The position numbers and the translations under genes were made by a program. The notes below the pieces were generated by a model, which was not told the origin of the DNA, searched no databases, and saw only the letters and a program-made list of their open reading frames with translations. A stretch of DNA of 39,228 nucleotides from positions 1-39,228 of the forward strand of contig JAZQNP010000090.1 in NCBI GenBank assembly GCA_045627405.1, in the 5' to 3' direction. Shown here one piece after another: positions 32,964 through 39,228 of the stretch (positions within the stretch are counted from its first letter, which is position 1; every line of letters begins with the position of its first letter). This stretch comes from Firm-04 sp045627405. Its GTDB lineage: Bacteria; Bacillota; Clostridia; Oscillospirales; Ruminococcaceae.

Positions 32964-33743
32964 ATGCGACTGGACCGCTTTTTATCTGCGCAGACCGCGC
33001 TTTCCCGCAAGGAAGCGGCAGATGCCGTCCGGCACGGTGCGGTCACAGTCAACGGTGCGGTCATCCGCCGGCCGGAAACGGCAGTCTCCCCTGAGAAGGA
33101 CACTGTCATCTGCATGGGCAAACCGGTGGAATATGCGGAATTCTGCTATTATCTGCTGCATAAGCCGGAGGGTGTCATCACCGCCTCGCGCGACAAAGCA
33201 CAGAAAACCGTGCTGGATCTGATCGCGCCGGAGGATCGCCGCAGGGGACTTTTTCCCAGCGGGCGGCTCGATAAGGATACCGCAGGATTGCTGCTGATTA
33301 CCGATGACGGACAGCTTTCGCACAGGATGCTGTCGCCGTCACATCATGTCGCAAAGTATTATCTTGCGGCACTGCGCGACGATTTTGAGGGCGAATATAT
33401 CCCCGCTTTCCGCAGCGGACTGATGCTGCGCGAGGGCGATGATAACATGCAGTGTCTCCCCGCTGACTGCGATGCGATTGACACGCGTCTTGCGGTGGTG
33501 GAGCTGCGGGAGGGAAAATACCATCAGGTGCGGAGAATGTTCTCGGCGGTCGGAAATCATGTGGAGCATCTGCTCCGCGTGCAGATCGGATCGCTTCCGC
33601 TGCCGCCTCAGCTCCCGCCCGGAGGCTATCTGAAATTATTCACGAAAGATGTCTCGCTCTCGTTGAAAGATTCATCTATTTCGCATGTGTGCGCATTTTG
33701 TGCGCAAAATTATTCGTCATATTGGATAAAGTCGGGGAAATAA
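32964..33743 (+). CDS. rsuA: RsuA-family 16S rRNA pseudouridine synthase
   Basis: Converts uridine 516 of 16S rRNA to pseudouridine in the family. 259 residues: S4 domain (1-60), then a catalytic domain with the essential Asp in GRLDKDTAGLLLITDDG, plus LLHKPEGVITA and KYHQVRRMFSAVGNHVEHLLR. The last ~25 residues (SSISHVCAFCAQNYSSYW) are an unusual extension; they contain two Cys and are AT-richer, as if read through from former intergenic DNA. ATG 32964 is 7 nt after GGAGGG. Confidence 0.93.
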   Translation: MRLDRFLSAQTALSRKEAADAVRHGAVTVNGAVIRRPETAVSPEKDTVICMGKPVEYAEFCYYLLHKPEGVITASRDKAQKTVLDLIAPEDRRRGLFPSGRLDKDTAGLLLITDDGQLSHRMLSPSHHVAKYYLAALRDDFEGEYIPAFRSGLMLREGDDNMQCLPADCDAIDTRLAVVELREGKYHQVRRMFSAVGNHVEHLLRVQIGSLPLPPQLPPGGYLKLFTKDVSLSLKDSSISHVCAFCAQNYSSYWIKSGK

Positions 33744-33761
33744 CTTTGGTCAATAATCACC

Positions 33762-33790
33762 TTGACCCGCGGCAAAAAATCTGGTATGAT
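33762..33790 (+). promoter_or_regulatory. Promoter of the sugar ABC ATPase gene
   Basis: TTGACC (33762-33767), a 17-bp spacer and TATGAT (33785-33790). The leader of about 165 nt up to 33959 contains a GC-rich fold-back region (33867-33920); no known riboswitch was recognised. Confidence 0.75.
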
Positions 33791-33959
33791 GGTAACAGTA
33801 TATTTGTGTGTGGGGATACCTATGTGCAGATGTACAAATCTTGTTTCATTATGTATGCGGTCAGGCGCATACTTGCGGGCTGCGGCTCCGGCGATTCTCC
33901 TTCGGCGGAAGCTGCCGTCAGCATGATAAATTATGTATGAATCACAGGAGGAAAAGAGA

Positions 33960-35099
33960 ATGGCAAGCTTATCTTTGCGCGGTATCTACAAGAAGTATCC
34001 GGGCGGTGTTGTGGCGGTTTCCGATGTAAACCTGGAAATCCGCGACAAGGAATTTATCGTTCTGGTCGGTCCTTCCGGCTGCGGTAAATCCACAACCCTG
34101 CGTATGATCGCCGGTCTGGAAGAGATTTCCGAGGGCGAACTGTACATCGGTGACCGTCTGGTGAACGACATCGCGCCGAAGGACCGCGATATTGCAATGG
34201 TGTTCCAGAACTACGCTCTGTATCCGCATATGACCGTGTTCGATAACATGGCATTCGGTTTGAAGCTCCGCAAGGTGCCGAAGGATGAGATCGCAAGAAA
34301 GGTCGAAGAGGCTGCAAGAATCCTCGACCTGACTCCGCTGCTCAACCGTAAGCCGAAGGCAATGTCCGGCGGTCAGCGTCAGCGTGTTGCGCTGGGCCGT
34401 GCAATCGTCCGTGACCCGCAGGTGTTCCTGCTTGACGAGCCGCTGTCGAACCTCGACGCAAAGCTCCGTGCGCAGATGAGAACCGAAATCTCCCTGCTGC
34501 ATCAGCGTCTCGGCACAACCTTTATCTATGTTACGCATGACCAGACCGAGGCTATGACGATGGGCGACCGTATCGTGGTCATGAAGGGCGGCTTCATCCA
34601 GCAGATCGACACCCCGCAGAACCTCTATGAGACACCGTGCAATAAGTTTGTTGCAGGCTTCCTCGGTTCTCCGCAGATGAACTTCATCGACGCAATGCTG
34701 ATCTACCGCGAGGGCAAATATGTTGTCCAGTTCGGTTCTGAGGACACCAAGTCCACCAGAGGCGTCAAGTATGAGGTCATCCTGCCGGAAAGCAAGGTCA
34801 CACCGGATCTCGAACACTACATCGACAAGGAAGTTACCATGGGTATCCGTCCGGAGAGTGTGCATGATGAGCCGATGTATCTTGCAAATGCAACGACCGG
34901 TATCGTCAAGTGCCGCGTGGAAATCACCGAGCTGATGGGTGCAGAAACCTATCTGTATCTTGACTGCGAGGGCATCAAGATCACCGCACGCGTTTCCCCG
35001 AAGTCCACTGCACGTCCGGAGGACGACATCGACGTTGTCTTCGATGCAGATGCAATTCACCTCTTCGACAAGGAAACCGAGAAGACGATCATCAACTGA
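33960..35099 (+). CDS. ugpC: Carbohydrate ABC transporter ATP-binding protein (MsmX/UgpC-type)
   Basis: ATPase subunit energising carbohydrate importers. 379 residues: Walker A GPSGCGKST, Q-loop FQNYALYPHM, signature MSGGQRQR, Walker B VFLLDEPLSNLD, switch His VTHDQTEA, then a MalK-like regulatory C-terminus with TMGIRPESVHDE. No permease or binding protein lies beside it, so it is an orphan that may serve several importers, as MsmX does in Bacillus. ATG 33960 is 8 nt after AGGAGG; an in-frame ATG upstream at 33933 has no such site. A terminator follows. Confidence 0.95.
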   Translation: MASLSLRGIYKKYPGGVVAVSDVNLEIRDKEFIVLVGPSGCGKSTTLRMIAGLEEISEGELYIGDRLVNDIAPKDRDIAMVFQNYALYPHMTVFDNMAFGLKLRKVPKDEIARKVEEAARILDLTPLLNRKPKAMSGGQRQRVALGRAIVRDPQVFLLDEPLSNLDAKLRAQMRTEISLLHQRLGTTFIYVTHDQTEAMTMGDRIVVMKGGFIQQIDTPQNLYETPCNKFVAGFLGSPQMNFIDAMLIYREGKYVVQFGSEDTKSTRGVKYEVILPESKVTPDLEHYIDKEVTMGIRPESVHDEPMYLANATTGIVKCRVEITELMGAETYLYLDCEGIKITARVSPKSTARPEDDIDVVFDADAIHLFDKETEKTIIN

Positions 35100-35113
35100 T
35101 CGCAGATGTGAAC

Positions 35114-35150
35114 AACGACCTGTTCTGCTTACGGCAGGGCAGGTCGTTTT
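35114..35150 (+). terminator. Terminator of the ABC ATPase gene
   Basis: AACGACCTG-TT-CTGC pairs with GCAG-GG-CAGGTCGTT, followed by TTT, 14 bp after the stop codon. Confidence 0.75.
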
Positions 35151-35193
35151 GAATCTGTATGGGCAACAAATCATCATTCATCGGAGAGGTTTT

Positions 35194-36207
35194 ATGAAAT
35201 TTGCATTTTTTGATACAAAGGCGTATGATAAGCCGAGCTTTGAGGCACTCGGCGCGGAGCATGGCATCCGGTTCAAGTTCTATGAGACAAAGCTCACGGA
35301 GGACACTGTCGATCTTGCAAAGGGCTGCGACGGCGTCTGCACCTTTGTCAATGACACGCTGAATGCCGCTGTGATTGACCGGCTCGCGGAAAACGGCTGC
35401 AAGATGCTCGCGCTGCGCTGTGCGGGGTATAACAATGTGGATTTGCAGGCGGCAGCCGGAAAGCTCTGTGTGGTGCATGTGCCGGCATATTCGCCCTATG
35501 CGGTCGCAGAGCATGCAATGGCACTGCTGCTGACTTCGATCCGCCGGATCCACAAGGCGTATATCCGCACGCGGGATTTCAATTTCAGCCTCAACGGCAT
35601 GACGGGCTTTGATCTGCACGGCAAAACAGTCGGCGTCGTCGGAACCGGACGCATCGGGCGTGTGTTCATCGACATCTGCCGCGGCTTCGGCATGAACGTG
35701 ATCGCGTACGACAAATTCCCTGCAAAGGACACCGACATTCACTATGTCTCGATGGAAGAGCTGCTGCGGCAGAGCGACATCATTTCGCTGCACTGCCCGC
35801 TGACCGAGGAAACACGCCATCTGATCAACTGCGATACCATCCGGCTGACGAAAAAAGGCGTTGTCATCATCAATACGTCACGCGGTGCGCTGATCGACGC
35901 AGAGTGTCTGCTCGAAGGCATCAAGGCACGGCAGATCGGTGCGGCATGTCTCGATGTCTATGAGGAGGAAACAGAGTTCTTCTTTGAGGATTTCTCCGGA
36001 CATATCATCAGCGATGACGTTCTGGCGCGGCTGATCTCTATGCCGAACGTGATCGTGACATCCCATCAGGCGTTTCTGACCGAGGAGGCACTGCACAATA
36101 TCGCGGAAACCACTGTGCAGAATATCATGCAGATCGCAGAGGGGCAGACCTGCCCGAATGAGATTTATTACCGGGACGGAGAGATTTTGCACGGCACACC
36201 GGCATAA
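35194..36207 (+). CDS. ldhA: D-2-hydroxyacid dehydrogenase (D-lactate dehydrogenase-like)
   Basis: NAD-dependent enzyme reducing pyruvate to D-lactate or a related 2-keto acid. 337 residues: RCAGYNNVD near 80, Rossmann GVVGTGRIG near 152, catalytic Arg in NTSRGALID, Glu in DVYEEE and His in TSHQAFLT. The EEETEFFFEDFSG loop is typical of D-LDH. ATG 35194 follows GGAGAGG. It is followed immediately by the dispersed repeat whose hairpin probably terminates it. It would re-oxidise NADH in fermentation. Confidence 0.9.
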   Translation: MKFAFFDTKAYDKPSFEALGAEHGIRFKFYETKLTEDTVDLAKGCDGVCTFVNDTLNAAVIDRLAENGCKMLALRCAGYNNVDLQAAAGKLCVVHVPAYSPYAVAEHAMALLLTSIRRIHKAYIRTRDFNFSLNGMTGFDLHGKTVGVVGTGRIGRVFIDICRGFGMNVIAYDKFPAKDTDIHYVSMEELLRQSDIISLHCPLTEETRHLINCDTIRLTKKGVVIINTSRGALIDAECLLEGIKARQIGAACLDVYEEETEFFFEDFSGHIISDDVLARLISMPNVIVTSHQAFLTEEALHNIAETTVQNIMQIAEGQTCPNEIYYRDGEILHGTPA

Positions 36208-36394
36208 TCTGCGATCAATCGGGATGTAGCAGCATCATTGAGAGATGTTTTGAGGGCTCTCACGCTCCGCGGTTGAGTTTGCGATGCAAACATCAAGCCC
36301 TCAAACTCCCGCTGAGGGGATAGCGATCCCCTCAGACTCCCCTATATAACAATCCCCCTGTCCCCTTACGGGGTCGGGGGGATTGTTTGTACAG
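36208..36394. repeat. Dispersed intergenic repeat, copy 2
   Basis: Starts directly after the D-lactate dehydrogenase stop. Shares the core 36236-36302 with copy 1 at 6025-6092. Pairing TTTGAGGGCT / AGCCCTCAAA is perfect here, whereas copy 1 has two G-T pairs and one mismatch, so the stem is kept despite base changes. GTTTGC-GAT-GCAAAC (36278-36292) has the same stem but a different loop from copy 1. An extra hairpin CTGAGGGGA-TAGCGA-TCCCCTCAG lies before CTATATAA, absent in copy 1. The final AATCCCCC...GGGGGGATT hairpin (36350-36385) ends the copy. Confidence 0.8.
36350..36390 (+). terminator. Terminator-like hairpin after the D-lactate dehydrogenase gene
   Basis: AATCCCCC-TG-TCCCC-TTAC-GGGG-TC-GGGGGGATT, followed by GTTTGT. 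Very GC-rich stem; it may work for both strands because htpG converges on it. Confidence 0.6.
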
Positions 36395-36400
36395 GGAGGT

Positions 36401-36450
36401 CCGGAGGGACCGCCGACCCTCCGGCAGGGGTGTGGGGACGGCGTCCCCAC
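36401..36450. repeat. Two further GC-rich hairpins between the convergent genes
   Basis: CCGGAGGG / CCCTCCGG (36401-36408 with 36417-36424, loop 8) and GTGGGGAC-GGC-GTCCCCAC (36432-36450). Together with copy 2 of the repeat they make a run of at least five hairpins in about 280 bp with no gene. Confidence 0.7.
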
Positions 36451-36488
36451 AATATCCCCCAATGATGCCGCGCAGAGGCGGACGGATA

Positions 36489-38378
36489 TTATACCATCAG
36501 TTCGCAGATCAGGCTGCTGAGGGCGACGGGGTCTTCGACGGGCATTCCCTCGATGAGCAACGCCTGCTGATAGAGCAGATCGGAATACTTTGCGAGCTTA
36601 TCGGGATCCTCAGTGAGGAGGCGTTCGAGCGTCGCAAAGACCGGATGGTCGGGATTGAGTTCCAGCACACGTTCCGCCTGCACCTTTTCGCCAGTGGGCA
36701 TTGCATTGAGTACCTTTTCCATTTCCAGCGAAATCTGACCGTCGCTGGACAGGCAGACCGCATGATTTTTGAGGCGGTTCGAGAGGCGCACAGCCTTGAC
36801 CTTTCCGTTCAGGGCATTCTGCATCTGTGTGAAGAGGTCTTTTGCCGCCGCAGTTTTCTCTTCGAGCGCGGACTTGTCCTCTTCCGATTCCAGTCCCAGA
36901 TCGCCGGCAGACACGTTCTTGAATTCCTTATCCTGATATTTCATCATCATCTGGATTGCGAATTCATCGACATTTTCGGTCAGATAGATGACCTCATAGC
37001 CCTTATCGCGCACCAGCTCGGCAGCCGGCAGCGATGCGCAGCGCGTGACGCTTTCGCCCGCAGCATAGTAGATATACTTCTGATCCCCGCGCATTCTGTC
37101 CACATATTCTGCAAGTGTGGTATAGCCGTCTGCACTGTCACAGCCGGAGCTGTGGAAGAGCAGCAGATCTTGCAGCAGCTCCTTGTTTGCGCCGTAGCCG
37201 TGATAAACGCCGAATTTGAGCTGGATGCCGAATGCTTTCCAGAATTCGGTGTACTTTTCGCGGTTGGTTTTCAGCAGCTTGGCAAGCTCATTTTTGATGG
37301 ATTTTTCCAGTGCCTTTGCGATGAGCCGGAGCTGGCGGTCATGTTGGAGCATCTCGCGGGAGATATTGAGCGAGAGATCCTCGGAATCGACCAGACCGCG
37401 CACAAAGCTGAAATGATCGGGCAGCAGATCGGCGCATTTTTCCATGATCATGACGCCGCTTGCGTAGAGCTGCAAGCCCTTTTCGTATTCCTTGGTATAG
37501 TAATCAAACGGTGCGCGGGACGGGATATAGAGCAGCGAGTTGTAAGTGACGGCTCCCTCGGTGCGGCTGTGGAGATGCAGCAGCGGATCGGAATAATCGA
37601 AGAATTTGTCGTGATAGAACTGATTGTATTCCTCGTCCGTCAGCTCATTTTTATTCTTCTTCCAGAGCGGGGTCATGCTGTTGAGCGTTTCGACCTCAAC
37701 ATGCGTTTCATATTCGCCTTCCTTGCCCTCAATCGGGTGCTGATGCGTGGTTTCCATGCGGATGGGAAAGCGGATATAGTCGGAATATTTCTTCACCAGT
37801 GTACGCAGGCGGTATTCTTCGAGATAATCGGAATAATGCTCGTCGTCGGTATCGTCGAGCAGTTCGAGGATGATTTCCGTGCCGACGCTTTTCTTGTCGC
37901 ATGTATCGACCGTATAGCCCTCTGCGCCCTCCGACTGCCAGACATATGCCGTATCGGAGCCGTATGCTTTTGTGCGGACGGTCACGCGCTTTGCGACCAT
38001 GAATGCAGAATAGAAGCCGACGCCGAACTGACCGATGATGTCGGTGTTTTCGTCCAGCTCATTTTCGCTCTTGAACGCACGAGAGCCGGAATGTGCGATG
38101 ACACCGAGATTCTGTTCCAGCTCGTCCGCCGTCATGCCGATGCCGTTATCAGTGATCGTGAGCGTGCGCGTCTCTTTGTCCGGTTTCAGCTCGATGCAGA
38201 AATCGTCCTTTTCGATGCCGACCTGATCGTCGGTCAGTGAGCGGAAATAGAGCTTGTCAATCGCGTCGGAAGCATTGGAAATCAGCTCGCGCAGAAAGAT
38301 CTCCTTGTGCGTGTAGATCGAATGAATCATCAGATCCAGCATACGCTTGGATTCTGCCTGAAATTGCTTTTGTTCCAT
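36489..38378 (-). CDS. htpG: Molecular chaperone HtpG (Hsp90)
   Basis: Dimeric ATP-dependent chaperone. 629 residues: N-terminal GHKL ATPase with ELISNASDAIDKL, TDNGIGM and GQFGVGFYSAFMVA, then middle and C-terminal dimerisation domains as expected, ending LSSLICELMV. ATG 38378 follows AAAGGTG. It has its own sigma-A promoter and a CIRCE operator in the leader, so HrcA should repress it in unstressed cells. No other heat-shock gene lies beside it. Confidence 0.97.
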   Translation of the reverse strand: MEQKQFQAESKRMLDLMIHSIYTHKEIFLRELISNASDAIDKLYFRSLTDDQVGIEKDDFCIELKPDKETRTLTITDNGIGMTADELEQNLGVIAHSGSRAFKSENELDENTDIIGQFGVGFYSAFMVAKRVTVRTKAYGSDTAYVWQSEGAEGYTVDTCDKKSVGTEIILELLDDTDDEHYSDYLEEYRLRTLVKKYSDYIRFPIRMETTHQHPIEGKEGEYETHVEVETLNSMTPLWKKNKNELTDEEYNQFYHDKFFDYSDPLLHLHSRTEGAVTYNSLLYIPSRAPFDYYTKEYEKGLQLYASGVMIMEKCADLLPDHFSFVRGLVDSEDLSLNISREMLQHDRQLRLIAKALEKSIKNELAKLLKTNREKYTEFWKAFGIQLKFGVYHGYGANKELLQDLLLFHSSGCDSADGYTTLAEYVDRMRGDQKYIYYAAGESVTRCASLPAAELVRDKGYEVIYLTENVDEFAIQMMMKYQDKEFKNVSAGDLGLESEEDKSALEEKTAAAKDLFTQMQNALNGKVKAVRLSNRLKNHAVCLSSDGQISLEMEKVLNAMPTGEKVQAERVLELNPDHPVFATLERLLTEDPDKLAKYSDLLYQQALLIEGMPVEDPVALSSLICELMV

Positions 38379-38416
38379 AACAAAGCATCACCTTTCTGTT
38401 ATTGCGTTGATTGAAA

Positions 38417-38443
38417 TTAGCACTCTGTCTCTTAGAGTGCTAA
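38417..38443 (-). promoter_or_regulatory. CIRCE operator (HrcA binding site) of htpG
   Basis: Perfect inverted repeat TTAGCACTC-N9-GAGTGCTAA, identical to the known CIRCE consensus. It begins directly downstream of the htpG -10 box, over the start of transcription. Confidence 0.95.
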
Positions 38444-38446
38444 TTC

Positions 38447-38475
38447 AGTATAACACATTTTTCCGTACTTGTCAA
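38447..38475 (-). promoter_or_regulatory. htpG promoter
   Basis: On the minus strand TTGACA (38475-38470), a 17-bp spacer and TATACT (38452-38447). The CIRCE site lies just downstream. Confidence 0.9.
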
Positions 38476-38583
38476 GTCCCCTTCCAACAGGTCATGCAGC
38501 CCTCAGAGTATCTCCGATCAGGAACCGTTCTTCGGATGAAAGCAAATGTATCCAACTGCATACAAATGAATACAAATGATCCT

Positions 38584-38661
38584 GATAAAGAGAAAGATAA
38601 AGAGAAAGAGAAAGATAAAGAGAAAGATAATGAGAAAGAGAAAGAGAAAGATAATGAGAAT
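38584..38661 (+). repeat. Hexanucleotide simple repeat (GATAAA/GAGAAA, 13 units)
   Basis: Thirteen six-base units of GATAAA, GAGAAA, GATAAT or GAGAAT in a row. Just upstream is a 10-bp tandem (TACAAATGAA / TACAAATGAT, 38561-38580). On the plus strand one frame reads Asp/Glu-Lys-Glu-Lys repeats. There is no ribosome binding site or clear gene, and the frame runs antisense into azlD. The 333-bp gap 38379-38711 otherwise holds only the htpG control region and this repeat. Confidence 0.85.
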
Positions 38662-38711
38662 GTGTATTTGCCCTCAGAACATCTCTCGATCATGCTGCGC
38701 GAAATTCCGGT

Positions 38712-39011
38712 TCACAAGAACAGACCGGAAAGAAATGCTGAGAGCGAGGCAGCGAGTGCGACCACGATCAGAGGGAAATCAAGATACGACAGCACCAGAG
38801 CCACTGCCGTTCCGATGGCGGCGGTCGGGACACTGCCCGTGCTGTAAAAGATCGCGGGAATGGTCATGGCACTGAGGACGGCATACGGGATATAGCTGAG
38901 AAAGCTGCGCAGAAAGCGCGACGTGATTTTCCTGCGGAAGAAGCCGAACGGAATGACGCGGATCAGATAGGTCATGCCCGCCATGACCGCGATATAGATT
39001 ACGATGCTCAT
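38712..39011 (-). CDS. azlD: AzlD-family branched-chain amino acid transport protein
   Basis: 99 residues, four hydrophobic helices, with TYLIRVIPFGFF and FLSYIPYAVLSAMTIP, typical of AzlD. AzlC and AzlD together form an exporter of branched-chain amino acids or their analogues. It starts by a 4-bp overlap with the end of azlC (ATGA). The end at 38712 is close to the simple repeat. Confidence 0.93.
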   Translation of the reverse strand: MSIVIYIAVMAGMTYLIRVIPFGFFRRKITSRFLRSFLSYIPYAVLSAMTIPAIFYSTGSVPTAAIGTAVALVLSYLDFPLIVVALAASLSAFLSGLFL

Positions 39012-39228
39012 GTCTGCGGCACCTCCTCCCGCGGAAAGAGCAGCGCGCCTGCCGCAGATGCGATGACTGCGCAGAGAATCACGGAGAAACCTGCCGAAAG
39101 CGACGGGAGCAGATATTTGCAGCCGATGCTGAGCGCAGCCGCAGTCAGCACGGTAAACAGCACGCTTTTCTGCCTGCGCGCCGGAGGAATGATAATTGCA
39201 AGAAACATGCCGTAGAGGACGATGCCCA
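39008..39228 (-). CDS. azlC: AzlC-family transporter (5' end outside window)
   Basis: Only the last ~73 codons are present. The frame stays open to the window edge (GIVLYGMFLAIIIPPARRQ), which is the AzlC pattern before the last helices. Family members are about 230 residues, so some two thirds lies to the right. An in-frame ATG at 39208 is not the true start. It overlaps azlD by 4 bp. Confidence 0.88.
   Translation of the reverse strand, partial: GIVLYGMFLAIIIPPARRQKSVLFTVLTAAALSIGCKYLLPSLSAGFSVILCAVIASAAGALLFPREEVPQT

Noticed and set aside
33689..33940. Small plus-strand frame across the ABC ATPase promoter region
   Set aside because: It covers the promoter and leader, lacks a ribosome binding site and shows no homology I recognise.
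33791..33959. Leader of the sugar ABC ATPase as a riboswitch
   Set aside because: Some GC-rich fold-back but no recognisable aptamer core and no clear terminator/antiterminator pair.
36208..36488. Hairpin run considered as a CRISPR array or tRNA cluster
   Set aside because: No regularly spaced identical repeats with unique spacers, and no tRNA cloverleaf or CCA end; the hairpins differ from each other.
38407..38847. Frame coding Lys-Glu repeats as a possible gene
   Set aside because: Low-complexity DNA without a start signal, running antisense through azlD. Kept as a possible relic, not as a gene.

Overview
The window is the replication-origin neighbourhood of a Firmicutes (Bacillota) chromosome. 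The gene order dnaA, oriC, dnaN, yaaA (S4), recF, remB, gyrB, gyrA is the classic low-GC Gram-positive origin arrangement. Moderately high GC, SigA-type TTGACA-17-TATAAT promoters, AGGAGG ribosome binding sites, frequent TTG/GTG starts, threonine-rich linkers in exported proteins and a CIRCE operator point to an Oscillospiraceae (Ruminococcus-like) gut anaerobe. The genus is inference. All calls come from reading the sequence; no database was searched.

Layout. 1-4.1 kb, rightward: 3' part of rimO, pgsA, a foldase-like lipoprotein with a Thr-rich insert, and a LUD-domain protein. 4.14-4.41 kb: a large nested inverted repeat. 4.4-5.8 kb, leftward: an EAL phosphodiesterase apparently severed by an in-frame TAG from a four-helix membrane protein, probably the remains of one membrane-GGDEF-EAL gene. 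6.0-9.7 kb, leftward: a giant YfhO-type membrane protein with a SHOCT tail, followed by a terminator and a dispersed intergenic repeat. 10.2-21.1 kb, rightward: dnaA, a 596-bp oriC with DnaA-box-like sites and a DnaA-trio unwinding module, dnaN, yaaA, recF, remB, gyrB, two tandem YcxB-like membrane proteins and gyrA.

21.2-28.5 kb: two small membrane proteins, deoC, a phosphopantetheinyl transferase, an SDR reductase, a small unknown, purB, and a secDF pair under a perfect consensus promoter. 28.7-31.0 kb: an ECF sigma/putative anti-sigma pair and a secreted CAP-domain protein. 31.2-36.2 kb: a sugar-phosphate isomerase/epimerase-like protein, nrdR, a convergent DUF4830-like protein, rsuA, an orphan MsmX/UgpC-type sugar ABC ATPase and a D-lactate dehydrogenase-like enzyme. 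36.2-36.5 kb: a hairpin mosaic containing a second copy of the dispersed repeat. 36.5-39.2 kb, leftward: htpG under a CIRCE operator, a hexanucleotide simple repeat, and azlD with the 3' part of azlC.

Functional themes are replication initiation and topology (dnaA, dnaN, recF, gyrB, gyrA), secretion and envelope (secDF, foldase-like lipoprotein, YfhO, CAP protein, pgsA), nucleotide metabolism (purB, deoC, nrdR) and stress regulation (htpG/HrcA, ECF sigma). The most notable non-coding signals are the nested palindrome at 4145-4407, the pair of homologous structured repeats at about 5997-6139 and 36208-36394, the oriC unwinding module, and tandem 8-mers just downstream of the dnaA promoter. I see no CRISPR array, tRNA, rRNA, complete IS element or defence island.
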